Source: Haloferacaceae archaeon
Lineage (GTDB): Archaea; Halobacteriota; Halobacteria; Halobacteriales; Haloferacaceae
Direction: 5' to 3'
Assembly (NCBI GenBank): GCA_003554115.1
Contig: PWFE01000139.1
Coordinates: 1-35,016, forward strand
DNA length: 35,016 bases
Each line of letters begins with the position of its first letter. Position 1 is the stretch's first letter. Under the pieces are notes generated by a model, which was not told the origin of the DNA, did no database searches, and saw only the letters and a list, made by a program, of their open reading frames with translations. This document shows positions 8,885 to 17,548 of this stretch, in pieces. The translations under genes and the position numbers were made by a program.

Positions 8885-10003
8885 TTACTGACTGTCGGCT
8901 TCGGAGGGAATGTCGACGTCAGGTACTGGAACCGATCCGACGAGTTCGTCGAGAATGCCGTGTGTCGAACGATTGTGCATCCGGGCGTCAGTGTTCCGGA
9001 CGATCCGGTGGCCCAACACTGGTTTTGCGAGTGCTTTGATATCATCCGGGAGAACGTACGCTCGGCCGTCAATTGCAGCCCGAGCTTTCGCCGTGTTGAG
9101 AAAGACAAGGCTTGCACGGGGCGAACCACCGTGTTCGAGACGATGGTCCGACCGCGTTTCGTGGACGATGTCGAGAATGTACTCGACGACCGGCTCGGCG
9201 ACTGATACCTCGGCGACCGCCTGCTGTGCTGCCAGCACGTCTTCGGCACTGACGGCGGCATCGATGTCCGTCGGGCCGAGCTCAGGTGCCGAATCGAACT
9301 TCCGGATGATCGTTGATTCCGTCTCTCGGTCCGGGAGTTCGACCGCGTATTTCAGCGCGAACCGGTCGCGCTGGGCCGCCGGGAGTCTGAACGTACCGTC
9401 GACCTCGATTGCGTTCTGGGTAGCAATCAGACAAAAGGGCCTCGGAAGCTCGACAGTCTCGCCGTCGATTGTTACGTGGCGTTCTTCCATAGCCTCCAAA
9501 AGGGCGGACTGGGTTTTCGGCGGTGCACGATTGATCTCGTCGACCAGAACGACGTTGCCGAAAACCGGTCCCTTTCGGAGTTCGAATTGGCCGGTTGGCT
9601 CGCGATAGATGTGCGTCCCGGTGATATCTGTCGGCAGCACGTCGGGTGTCATCTGGATTCGGCTGTACTCGACGCCAAGTGCGCGAGCGAACACCTTGGC
9701 AATCGTCGTTTTGGCGACACCCGGGGGTCCCTCCAACAGCATGTGATTGCCGCTCAACAGCGCGATGGTGAGTCCTTCGATGACTTCGCTGGTGTCGACT
9801 AACACGTTCTCAACGGCCGTCTGTATTCGGTCGCACAGAACGGCGGGGTCGGCGATCTCGCTGGCCTCGGGCGTCGACGACACCGTGTGTCGGCCGTCTT
9901 TGTTCGGCAAGCCACCGTCAGTCAGCACTGTGGGTTGCGCTGGGTTCGTCTGTCCGTCCGTTGGCCCACACGAGGGTCGAATCGAGGAGTTACTGTTTTT
10001 CAT
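8885..10003 (-). CDS. MoxR-family AAA+ ATPase
   Basis: 372 residues from ATG 10003; a GTG at 10027 would add 8. A polar N-terminal tail of about 50 residues precedes the AAA+ core. The core has Walker A GPPGVAKT (about 92-99), Walker B LVDEINRAPP, a sensor-1 ATQN and an arginine-rich lid (RLPAAQRDRF). The C-terminal helical lid ends in VPVPDVDIPSE. MoxR proteins act as ATP-driven chaperones for vWA or DUF58 partners. Here the partners are the DUF58 operon on the opposite strand, with which it is convergent, and the DUF4350-like gene upstream on the same strand. The start is uncertain because no strong promoter box is seen. Confidence 0.88.
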   Translation of the reverse strand: MKNSNSSIRPSCGPTDGQTNPAQPTVLTDGGLPNKDGRHTVSSTPEASEIADPAVLCDRIQTAVENVLVDTSEVIEGLTIALLSGNHMLLEGPPGVAKTTIAKVFARALGVEYSRIQMTPDVLPTDITGTHIYREPTGQFELRKGPVFGNVVLVDEINRAPPKTQSALLEAMEERHVTIDGETVELPRPFCLIATQNAIEVDGTFRLPAAQRDRFALKYAVELPDRETESTIIRKFDSAPELGPTDIDAAVSAEDVLAAQQAVAEVSVAEPVVEYILDIVHETRSDHRLEHGGSPRASLVFLNTAKARAAIDGRAYVLPDDIKALAKPVLGHRIVRNTDARMHNRSTHGILDELVGSVPVPDVDIPSEADSQ

Positions 10004-10164
10004 ACGCTGTAGGAATCCGCCAGCCACACAGAGGCCAGACGGGATGGCATTCGACTGCGTTGTGTGAGTACCACCGCTTAGTTAGTGAGTCCTTTACTAT
10101 CACTCAGGCTCATTCGGTCTCGAATTTGAGCGGTTAGTCTCGCCATACACTGGGTTGCTGTTGG

Positions 10165-11106
10165 CTATCTACTCCGCTGTCGACCGACAACAGCAACGAG
10201 TCCAACGAGCATCACCCCAACGACTGCGGCCACAGCAGGTGTCTCTCGGACCCACGAAACGCCGTCGACGAGCGGGGGCGTTGCTGCGGTGTGGCTCGAA
10301 TCGACAAGTGTCTGACTGTTGGTGTCGACAAGATTCGCTGCGAACGCTTCGTTGTCGGGCTGTTCGAGCATCGCATTGATAAACAGACTCGGATCGCTGA
10401 CAACGAGTACCGTCCCTTCTCCGACCGGTTCGACTGTCACGACCGGATAGGAGCTAAATGCGGTCTCATCGTCGAGGTCGTCCGCTCCGACCGGGTCGAG
10501 ATAGCTGAACGACGAACTGGCGACGACCGGTGTCGCTCCGTTCGGCTCGATGACCGTCCCGTTGTTCAGCGTCAACTGCTCGACGGTTGTGGTGGTTGGG
10601 TGCTCAGAGACGTTGTTCGCAACGGGAAACGATGACTGGCGAAAGTTGTTCTCACGGTCCCGCAGCATCGCCCCGTCGAACCGAGCGGTAGCACCGACAG
10701 CCGCAAGGAGTTGATTCCCGTTCGGGCCGAAATCATCGGCAACCACCAGTGTCCCGCCGTCTTCGACGAAGCGCTGGATTCTCTCTGTGTCGGTGCTGTC
10801 GTACGAGGATTCGGGAGCCATCACGATGGCGGTTGTCGACGACGGCTCGACCGACTCATACCGATCGGTGCTCGCGACAACCACCACAGTACCGTTGTCG
10901 GCCGCCAGCTCTTGGAGTTGGCTGGTCCCGTCCCACTCCGTGTTGTGTGGACTAAACGCCGCCGTAGAGCTGGTCCCAACAAGCATCACTGCCACACCGG
11001 CGGTAACCACGAGTGCCACCAACAGCAGCCGAGGATACGACCAGCCGAACGGCCGCGGAGCCTGCTGGGGTAGCTCGTCCGACCTCTGAGAGTCGGCATC
11101 GCTCAT
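10165..11106 (-). CDS. DUF4350-like membrane protein
   Basis: 313 residues from ATG 11106, chosen because it forms an ATGA overlap with the gene before it; upstream extensions run through that gene. One membrane helix (about 27-47) leads to an exterior domain. It has alternating strands and helices (VVVVASTDRYESV, IQRFVEDGGTLVVADDFG, LAAVGATARFDG) like the glutamine-amidotransferase-type fold of DUF4350. A C-terminal helix (AAVVGVMLVGLVAVV) returns to the membrane. DUF4350 genes accompany MoxR, DUF58 and DUF4129 in many genomes. It may bind a ligand outside the cell, but no catalytic triad is obvious. Confidence 0.8.
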   Translation of the reverse strand: MSDADSQRSDELPQQAPRPFGWSYPRLLLVALVVTAGVAVMLVGTSSTAAFSPHNTEWDGTSQLQELAADNGTVVVVASTDRYESVEPSSTTAIVMAPESSYDSTDTERIQRFVEDGGTLVVADDFGPNGNQLLAAVGATARFDGAMLRDRENNFRQSSFPVANNVSEHPTTTTVEQLTLNNGTVIEPNGATPVVASSSFSYLDPVGADDLDDETAFSSYPVVTVEPVGEGTVLVVSDPSLFINAMLEQPDNEAFAANLVDTNSQTLVDSSHTAATPPLVDGVSWVRETPAVAAVVGVMLVGLVAVVGRQRSR

Positions 11107-11378
11107 CAGAGTGCCTCCGGCAACGCTTCCAGTGTTCGACTCGCAATGAGGATTCCGAGACCGGCCATCCCTAGAATGATGAGGCTGCGAAGTCGTCTGC
11201 GCCACCGCGGGCTCACACTAAAGGGGGCAGTCAACTCGATGACGACAAATAGCCCGACCAACGAAATCGAGTAGAGCAGTTCGGCGGTCAGCGAATCGGA
11301 CAGCGCGAGTAGCAAAACGGCTCCAAGCAGCCACGCTGTCAGTGCGTGAACGAATCTGAGTCGACGGGGGACAGTCAT
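11106..11378 (-). CDS. Small membrane protein of the MoxR gene cluster
   Basis: 90 residues with three predicted membrane helices (about 10-28, 33-50, 64-82) separated by short basic loops (SPRWRRRLRS). Its stop codon overlaps the start of the DUF4350-like gene (ATGA), so the two are translationally coupled. Short membrane proteins of this kind are regular members of haloarchaeal MoxR/DUF4350 clusters. Function unknown. No clear TATA lies upstream, and the epimerase gene on the same strand ends 61 bases before it, so read-through is possible. Confidence 0.72.
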   Translation of the reverse strand: MTVPRRLRFVHALTAWLLGAVLLLALSDSLTAELLYSISLVGLFVVIELTAPFSVSPRWRRRLRSLIILGMAGLGILIASRTLEALPEAL

Positions 11379-11439
11379 ATGCTACGTGGTGGGCTGGGCG
11401 GTCTTGGGTCTGCTATGCGCGATCGAGTCACCATCGGCG

Positions 11440-12426
11440 TTAGGACCGCCTGACGAGCGGTTCGTACCACTCGCGGTTGGCGTCGTACCACTCAATAAAC
11501 TCTCCGAGACCCGCACGAATCGAACGGGTTGGTTTGTAGCCGATTGTGGTCTCAGCCTTCGAGATGTCGGCATGAGTGTGTTCGGCGTCGCCGGCTTGGC
11601 GGTCGTCGTGTTCGATCGACAGCGAGGGATCAATCTCGTCGCGGACCGTTTCGGCGAGTGTATAGATATCGATCGTGTCGGTCGAGCCGATGTTCAGCAC
11701 TTCGCCGTCGGCACTATCAGTATCGAGGAGCGTCCGGTTGGCCTCGACAATGTCGTCGATGTAGGTGAAATCACGGGTCTGCTCGCCGGTGCCGTAGACG
11801 ACGGGTGGCTCGCCGTTCCGGCACCGTGAGACGAAGTTCGAGATCGCCATATTTGGCCGCATTCGCGGGCCGTACACCGTAAAGTACCGCAGCGAGACGG
11901 TTGGGAGGCCGTAGATCTCGTTGAACACTCGTGTGTACTGCTCGGCTGCCAGTTTCGAGACACCGTACGGCGAGACGGGAGTCGTTGGATGGTCCTCACT
12001 GTACGGCAGCGACTCAGGCTTGCCGTACACTGACGACGACGAGGCGTTGACGACCCGTTCGACGTCGGCATCTCGGGCGGCTTCAAGCACGGTGAGTGTC
12101 CCGTCGACGTTGATCCGATTCGGTTTGTGGGGGTTCTCAACGCTCGTCCGAACACCGGCTTGGGCGGCCTGATGGTAGATAACGTCGACGTCGGCGACAA
12201 GTTCGTCGACGAGGTCGGCGTCGGTGACGCTTCCCTCGATGAACTCGTAGCTGCCGTCGCTGTCGGCGGCCGCGGTGGTCGACATCTCGATAGTGTGCTG
12301 TTTGATACCGACATCGTAGTACGGATCGAGCACGTCCAACGCCGTCACGTCGTGGCCGTGACGAGTGAACTGTTCGGCGAGATGTCCACCAATGAACCCA
12401 GCACCGCCGGTAACCAGAATGCGCAT
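11440..12426 (-). CDS. NAD-dependent nucleotide-sugar epimerase/dehydratase (extended SDR)
   Basis: 328 residues. The Rossmann motif GGAGFIGG (7-14) binds NAD. AAQAGVR (87-93), the Ser cluster (about 129-132) and YGVSK (Tyr154, Lys158) form the catalytic set. FTYIDD and a C-terminal IEWYDANREWYEPL end are typical of the family that includes UDP-glucuronate and UDP-N-acetylglucosamine 4-epimerases. It acts in the cytoplasm on NDP-sugars. Together with the dehydrogenase at 25303 it could make a C4-epimerised uronic acid donor such as UDP-GalNAcA or UDP-GalA (inference). The exact substrate is not readable. It is divergent from the flippase gene. Confidence 0.85.
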   Translation of the reverse strand: MRILVTGGAGFIGGHLAEQFTRHGHDVTALDVLDPYYDVGIKQHTIEMSTTAAADSDGSYEFIEGSVTDADLVDELVADVDVIYHQAAQAGVRTSVENPHKPNRINVDGTLTVLEAARDADVERVVNASSSSVYGKPESLPYSEDHPTTPVSPYGVSKLAAEQYTRVFNEIYGLPTVSLRYFTVYGPRMRPNMAISNFVSRCRNGEPPVVYGTGEQTRDFTYIDDIVEANRTLLDTDSADGEVLNIGSTDTIDIYTLAETVRDEIDPSLSIEHDDRQAGDAEHTHADISKAETTIGYKPTRSIRAGLGEFIEWYDANREWYEPLVRRS

Positions 12427-12728
12427 ACCATATACTGGAAGTAAGATGACAAAACGGTACGGACCCTCAGTATTCCAAATATAATGCTTTCACAGAGTAT
12501 ACGGATTGTCTGTTGTTTGGCACACTGATTACTATCCAAACAGTGAGTATTTGTCGACCGTTCACTGCAGGTGAAAAAGAAGTTAAGTCGCTTTCGTCCG
12601 ATACTGTGTTCTGAGAGACACGATCACCCCCGGTTAGTTGTCGGATTTGGTGCAGTTGTTGGTGGCTCTTTGGCTCTCTGTATCATGCTCGTATGTTCCC
12701 ACAAATAGATTCGACCCATCCGTAGGAA
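12427..12728. other. Divergent intergenic region between epimerase and flippase
   Basis: This 302-base spacer is AT-richer than its flanks and must hold both promoters. A weak TATA-like ACAAATAG (about 12700-12707) lies about 26 bases before the flippase ATG and could give a leaderless transcript. On the minus strand only a poor box (GTTTTGTCA, about 12447-12455) is near the epimerase start. No gene, hairpin or repeat stands out. Confidence 0.45.
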
Positions 12729-14195
12729 ATGAGTGTAGTCGACAAACTAAAATCAGGGTTCAAAGCCCAGCTTTCCAGTCAAGTTGTTTCGGCGGCCGTT
12801 GGCGGAATACTCACGGTCGTGTTGGCCCGCCTGTTGACGCCGAACGAGTACGGGCTGTTCTTTCTGGCGATCAGTGTGTTCGGCTTCTGTAAGGTCTTTA
12901 CGAGACTCGGGATTGCGCGCTCTGCAGGGCGGTATATCGCCGAGTACAAAGAGACGAGCCCGGAGCAACTCCCGTACATCATTCGAACGGCGGTCATTGT
13001 CAACACGATCACGATCGGTATCGCTGCACTCGTCTTGGGTGTTGGCCACCAGCAGATCGCCAATCTGCTACAGCAACCCGAGTTGGCTCCACTGCTGTTG
13101 TTCGGGATTCTGTATCTGAGTTTTACCACATATGCCACCTTCCTGAGCAAGGTCTGGCAGGGGTTCGAAGAGATCACACTCGCTTCGATGATCGAGATCT
13201 GCTCGCAGCTGGGTCGACTCGTCTTTTCAGTTGGCTTCGTGCTTGCTGGCTTCGGTGCGATGGGCGCGCTCGGTGGCTACGCGGTGGCGACCGCCATCCC
13301 GGTCGTTATTGGGAGTGTGATTTTGTATCGGAACTACTACGCCGTCGGCGAGACTGCCGACGCCATCGAATCGGGGCTCCGTCGACGGATCGTTGAGTAC
13401 TCGATCCCGATTACAGCGACAAATACGGCCGACAGAGTCGACAAGGAGATCGATACGATCCTGATCGGCATCTTTCTCTCGCCGGTGGCTGTCGGCCAGT
13501 ATGTCATCGGCAAACAGGTCGTCCGATTTATCGAAACACCGATGAACGCGGTTGGATTTACGCTTTCGCCGACGTTCGGCGCACAGAAGGCCGAGGGAAA
13601 CATCGCCCGAGCCTCACGCATTTACGAGGTCGCATTGAGTCACATTCTCGTGTTGTACATTCCCGCCGGGGCTGGCATTATCCTCGTCGCAGAGCCGTTT
13701 GTTGCGCTGTTTTTCGGCTCCGACTACCTTGGTGCGGTGCCCGTTTTGCAGGTACTCGGTGTTTTCGTGGTGCTGCAAGCGATCACCAAACTCAGCGGCA
13801 ACGGGCTGGATTATCTCGGCCGCGCTCGCTCACGTGCGATTGCAAAAACGGTCGCCTCAGTGGTGAACGTCGTAATGAACGTCGCGCTGATTCCGACCAT
13901 CGGAATCGTGGGAGCGGCATTGGCAACTGTGGTCACACACGGGATGTACACGCTATTCACGCTGTACATCATCGCCCAAGAGTTCGATCTTGACGTGCGT
14001 CGACTCAGCGGGCAGGTCAGCCGAATCTGTCTGGTGACAGCGGTGATGTCGACCGTCGTCGTGGTGTTTCTCGACCGGATCAACGGCTTGATCACACTGT
14101 TTGTCGTCGTCGGTGTGGCGGTTGCTGTGTGGGCAGTGCTCTCGGTGCTGACTGGTCTGCTGGACCCTCAGCGGGTTAAATCGATGCTAGTCTAA
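12729..14195 (+). CDS. Polysaccharide/oligosaccharide flippase (Wzx/MATE-like, MOP superfamily)
   Basis: 488 residues with about 12-14 predicted membrane helices. The N-terminus (SQVVSAAVGGILTVVLARLLTPNEYGLFFLA) is the characteristic first helix and loop of lipid-linked oligosaccharide flippases. The segment 'SIPITATNTADRVDKEIDTILIGIFLSPVAVGQY' at mid-length, shown here only in part, is the typical second-half repeat entry. It would move lipid-linked glycan across the cytoplasmic membrane, the role suggested for AglR in Haloferax. The genes around it supply sugars and glycosyltransferases. It ends 26 bases from the convergent membrane protein gene. Confidence 0.85.
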   Translation: MSVVDKLKSGFKAQLSSQVVSAAVGGILTVVLARLLTPNEYGLFFLAISVFGFCKVFTRLGIARSAGRYIAEYKETSPEQLPYIIRTAVIVNTITIGIAALVLGVGHQQIANLLQQPELAPLLLFGILYLSFTTYATFLSKVWQGFEEITLASMIEICSQLGRLVFSVGFVLAGFGAMGALGGYAVATAIPVVIGSVILYRNYYAVGETADAIESGLRRRIVEYSIPITATNTADRVDKEIDTILIGIFLSPVAVGQYVIGKQVVRFIETPMNAVGFTLSPTFGAQKAEGNIARASRIYEVALSHILVLYIPAGAGIILVAEPFVALFFGSDYLGAVPVLQVLGVFVVLQAITKLSGNGLDYLGRARSRAIAKTVASVVNVVMNVALIPTIGIVGAALATVVTHGMYTLFTLYIIAQEFDLDVRRLSGQVSRICLVTAVMSTVVVVFLDRINGLITLFVVVGVAVAVWAVLSVLTGLLDPQRVKSMLV

Positions 14196-14221
14196 GAGAA
14201 TGCTGTGGCGGGAATGGTCGC

Positions 14222-16633
14222 TCAGAGCACATTGGTGGTCGACTCGGTGTCGGTGTCATCTGCCTCTTCAGTGTCGTCGACATCATCGGCCTCATCGTCT
14301 TGCTCTTCAGCGTCATCAGCATCATCAGCGTCGTCAGCCTCCTCGTCTTGCTCTTCAGCGTCATCAGCATCATCATCGCCAGCGTCGTCAGCCTCCTCGT
14401 CTTGTTCCTCTTCAGCGTCATCAGCATCATCAGCGTCGTCAGCCTCCTCGTCTTGTTCCTCTTCAGCATCATCATCGCCAGCGTCGTCGGCCTCATCTTC
14501 TTGTTCTTCTTCAGCATCATCATCGCCAGCGTCGTTGGCCTCATCGTCTTGTTCCTCTTCAGCATCATCAGCGTCATCAGCGTCGTTGGCCTCGTTGTCT
14601 TGTTCCTCTTCAGCATCATCAGCGTCATCAGCATCATCGGCCTCATCGTCTTGCTCTTCAGTATCATCATCGCCAGTGTCGTCGACCTCGTCACCTTGGT
14701 CTTCGGCGTCATCAGCGTCGACGTCATCAGCGTCGTCATCCGTCTCTCCGCCATCGTCGATTTCCTCGATGTCGGTGGCCTCGTCGATGTCAGCTGTGTC
14801 GTCCGGGTGGACGAGATACAGGTCATAGCCGCCGTTTGACTGGACGTTGTTAATTCCCGGCTCGGCATCGAGATAGCGGAAGTCGTCGTGACTGAACCGG
14901 AAGCCCTGCCAGAGAATCGGATCACGCGTCCGGTCGGCCTCCGTTACTGGCAGATAGATCCGCTCGTCGTACTCTGTGCGTAACGACTGGTTTGCAAAGT
15001 GGTCCGGCACGCCCACCTCATCGTCTTCGACGTAGTAGGCATCCTCAGGAATCGATCGCCCTTGGATCGCGTTTCCGTACCGACTCGTCGACGAGCGAAC
15101 CTCGGTGAACAAAACATCCGATGCTTGATGCTCGAAGGTCGTTTCATAGCCCTGCATCTGCTGTTCGGTCACCTGATCAGAGGGGTTGTAAAAGTACGGT
15201 GAGCTGAAGGCGACCGGGACGCTCACAAGCAACACCACGATGAGCAGCCCGGCGGTTCCAAGGCGTGCAGTGCGAGCCGAAGTACGACGGCCGACATAGA
15301 GAGCGGCTCTGCCGATGGCTATCGTCCCCAGAACCGTCACGAGCACCATGATCGTCCCGATATGCCGGAAATACTGATCGGAAATCCCGCCGACGAGATA
15401 AATCCCAAAGACGCTGAAGATAGCCACAAATCCGCCGCTAAAGTAGACCAACAGCGTCCGCTCGGTCGACGAATCCGTCGTAAAAACCTGCTGTAGAGAC
15501 GCTAACAGCGGGAACTCGATCACTCGGAGTACGACCGCGCCCATCAGAATCGCAGCAAACACCGAAAACGCCAACTGGACCGAAAACAGCTTGAGAAACA
15601 CTTCGGGGAGACTGCCACCGACAGCCTCCAGTGAGACGTTTCGGGTGGCCGTCGTCTCTGCGGCCGTCGTGTCGGTAAACGGTACGACGATCGTCGCGGC
15701 GACGGCGGACCAAAACGCTTCGACCCGCTGGACCCAGAGCCAAAACAGCAGTCCAAAGACGAACACAAGCGAGTAGACTGGTCGTCTGCCGGCCGGTGCT
15801 CGCTGGCCGGTTCGCCTCGCATGGATGACCTGCAGGACGGCAATCGTACCGAAAAAGACGACGAGGTTCGCCGCCTGCTGGAGATGAAGCATGACGAACA
15901 TTGTCGAGACGAACATGAACAGCACCGAATAGCTGCGACTGCGGCCCGTATACACCAGCAGAAATGCAAACAGAATCACCGGCGCGAACATGAGCGCCTG
16001 ACTAGTTGGATGGATGTATGTCGACGGGCTGATGTGGTTTAGCGGCAAGAGCAGCAATCCTGCAAACAGCCCGATGTAGGCGAGCCGTGAATCGTTCGTC
16101 AACGCCCGGATCACCAGTGGGATGAAGACGAAAAAACAGAGAATGAACACGACGACAACAATCAACAGGCTGTGTTCGAGCGTGCTTCCGGTGACATCAG
16201 CAAGCATTGAACCAAGCGTATGGACCGCAGGGTAGCGGCTGGCCATGAGGTCGTACGTCCCCTGATTGATGTCTCTGGTGGTGCCGAGATGGCTCAGCGA
16301 GTCAGTCGGCCCCATATAATGATACCCGCGGATAATCGGCGTCGACATAATGGTGAACATCGACAGCCCGCCCAACACGGCACCGAGCGAGCGGCTGGGT
16401 CCATCGAGTTTCGAAAACACAAGCAGGACGGACAACACAAGCGCGCCAACCGTCCCAGCCCAAAACAGCAGCGGCGTCGACGCATAGATTGACAACTCAT
16501 AGCCCGTTGCAGGGGTCAGATACCCCACCACGACAGCCACTGCAATACTCAGAAATCCGAGAGAAAGCCAGAGCCGTGAATCAGTTTGCAGTCGGAAACC
16601 CATATGTCGACTACAGTTGGTGGCCGAATGCAT
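14222..16633 (-). CDS. GT-C-like polytopic membrane protein with Asp-rich repeat tail
   Basis: 803 residues from ATG 16633; ATG 16603 would shorten it by 10, and TTG 16672 is less likely. About 12 membrane helices are followed by a soluble domain (about 475-610). The first large loop holds GPTDSLSHLG (Asp about 111) and a downstream YPAVHTLGS, a layout like GT-C membrane glycosyltransferases, where a loop Asp is catalytic. The last roughly 190 residues are almost only Asp, Glu, Ala and Gln in 16-17 residue tandem units. It may transfer or polymerise a lipid-linked sugar; a GT-C assignment is by pattern only. It is the last gene of the long minus-strand run. Confidence 0.75.
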   Translation of the reverse strand: MHSATNCSRHMGFRLQTDSRLWLSLGFLSIAVAVVVGYLTPATGYELSIYASTPLLFWAGTVGALVLSVLLVFSKLDGPSRSLGAVLGGLSMFTIMSTPIIRGYHYMGPTDSLSHLGTTRDINQGTYDLMASRYPAVHTLGSMLADVTGSTLEHSLLIVVVVFILCFFVFIPLVIRALTNDSRLAYIGLFAGLLLLPLNHISPSTYIHPTSQALMFAPVILFAFLLVYTGRSRSYSVLFMFVSTMFVMLHLQQAANLVVFFGTIAVLQVIHARRTGQRAPAGRRPVYSLVFVFGLLFWLWVQRVEAFWSAVAATIVVPFTDTTAAETTATRNVSLEAVGGSLPEVFLKLFSVQLAFSVFAAILMGAVVLRVIEFPLLASLQQVFTTDSSTERTLLVYFSGGFVAIFSVFGIYLVGGISDQYFRHIGTIMVLVTVLGTIAIGRAALYVGRRTSARTARLGTAGLLIVVLLVSVPVAFSSPYFYNPSDQVTEQQMQGYETTFEHQASDVLFTEVRSSTSRYGNAIQGRSIPEDAYYVEDDEVGVPDHFANQSLRTEYDERIYLPVTEADRTRDPILWQGFRFSHDDFRYLDAEPGINNVQSNGGYDLYLVHPDDTADIDEATDIEEIDDGGETDDDADDVDADDAEDQGDEVDDTGDDDTEEQDDEADDADDADDAEEEQDNEANDADDADDAEEEQDDEANDAGDDDAEEEQEDEADDAGDDDAEEEQDEEADDADDADDAEEEQDEEADDAGDDDADDAEEQDEEADDADDADDAEEQDDEADDVDDTEEADDTDTESTTNVL
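14235..14760 (-). repeat. In-frame 48/51-bp tandem repeats coding an acidic tail
   Basis: About eight to nine imperfect units are seen. They alternate between a 51-bp form coding DDEADDADDADDAEEEQ and a 48-bp form coding DDEANDAGDDDAEEEQ. All indels keep the frame (multiples of 3). The plus strand shows the same units as TCATCAGCATCATCAGCGTC-like stretches. The repeats lie wholly inside the membrane protein gene and end near its stop. Confidence 0.85.
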
Positions 16634-16655
16634 AGTGGTATCCACCGTCAGCATT

Positions 16656-16667
16656 TCAGTATACTCT
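16656..16667 (-). promoter_or_regulatory. TATA-like box upstream of the GT-C-like gene
   Basis: Minus-strand GAGTATACTGAA is centred about 28 bases before ATG 16633, allowing a leaderless transcript from inside the long gene run. It is the reason for preferring ATG 16633 over 16603. The match is modest. Confidence 0.35.
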
Positions 16668-16711
16668 CTCAAACTGAAACAGCAGTGAATCCAACTGCTG
16701 GCTACCCGGCT

Positions 16712-17542
16712 TCAGTACAGCGGTTCGATATCAGGATGGGTTCGGATGCCGTCGGCCATCGTCTCGGGGTCGATTTCTCTCCGAGCAACTTTGTTTCGGC
16801 GCTGTTGCCACTCGCTGTGGCGAACCAACACTACAACCGGGACGGCCTCGACTTCGTGGATTTTGGCGATGGCAAGCCGGTTCCGGCCGTCGACGAACAC
16901 CCATTCGCCGTCACGGCCGATACTGACGGCAATCTCACCCCAGACCGCCCGGTACAGTCGCTCGACAGCAGGTATTAGACTGCCTCGACTGTGGAGTTCG
17001 GTCTGGGTGTTGTAGCCTGCTGTCCCGATTCGGTCATACAACTGGTCGACCACGTTGCATCGTTCCTCAAACGCCCCAACCGTCTCACAGCCCCAGAGTG
17101 TCGCGCCCGCTTCGATGGCCGCGACCGACTCAGCATAAAACGCCGTTCGCTCCCACGGCACCCCATTCTCGAAATGTTCGACAAACGACTCGAACAGCGT
17201 TGAGTCGGCAAACCAAGCCTCGCGTCGGTCCCAGTCGCCGCCGAAGACGCACCCCGCAAGCCGGTAGTTCGGTGCCTGAAACTGAGGATGTTCGGCCCCT
17301 TTCCGGTCGACCGAAATTTGTGTCCACGACACTGTTCGCTGAATCTCCGCCGGGTCGACCCAGAACAGTCGGCCGGGATGGATCGGCGCGGCGTGGCGAA
17401 CTCGTGTTCTGGCCGTTCGAGCGTAAATCCACGACAGCGCATAGGCTTGTGTCAGTCCCTGTATCGCACGATCAGTCGCAGGATGGACGCCAACAATCGC
17501 GTTCTGTGCGGTTCGGAGTGCGTTGTCGACGTGGTCTATCAT
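16712..17542 (-). CDS. ParB/Srx-fold-like protein of a glycan locus (copy 1)
   Basis: 276 residues. The entry strand RLFWVDPAEI (59-67) and the late motif GRDGEWVFVDGRNRLAIAK (about 209-227), followed by VPVVVLVRH, match the way ParB/sulfiredoxin-fold domains begin and end. Between them are GGDWD (101-105), GVPWERTAFY (127-136) and GYNTQTEL (176-183). The protein encoded at 29573-30259 shares all of these (SGPWD, GLEWEHTQIY, GYHRQTEL, NGRHRLA). Classical ParB proteins bind DNA and CTP, but relatives of this fold (SerK, SbnI) phosphorylate free serine. The context here is glycan assembly, not chromosome segregation. The real activity is unknown. It starts 6 bases after the GT4 stop. Confidence 0.7.
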   Translation of the reverse strand: MIDHVDNALRTAQNAIVGVHPATDRAIQGLTQAYALSWIYARTARTRVRHAAPIHPGRLFWVDPAEIQRTVSWTQISVDRKGAEHPQFQAPNYRLAGCVFGGDWDRREAWFADSTLFESFVEHFENGVPWERTAFYAESVAAIEAGATLWGCETVGAFEERCNVVDQLYDRIGTAGYNTQTELHSRGSLIPAVERLYRAVWGEIAVSIGRDGEWVFVDGRNRLAIAKIHEVEAVPVVVLVRHSEWQQRRNKVARREIDPETMADGIRTHPDIEPLY

Positions 17543-17548
17543 CTCGTT

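Noticed and set aside
14235..14760. Possible CRISPR or non-coding repeat array
   Set aside because: Units are contiguous without spacers, keep reading frame and code an acidic protein tail.
14205..14828. Ser/Ala-rich and other plus-strand frames opposite the acidic repeats
   Set aside because: They are the reverse strand of the Asp/Glu repeat. All frames stay open there because the repeat has no stop triplets.
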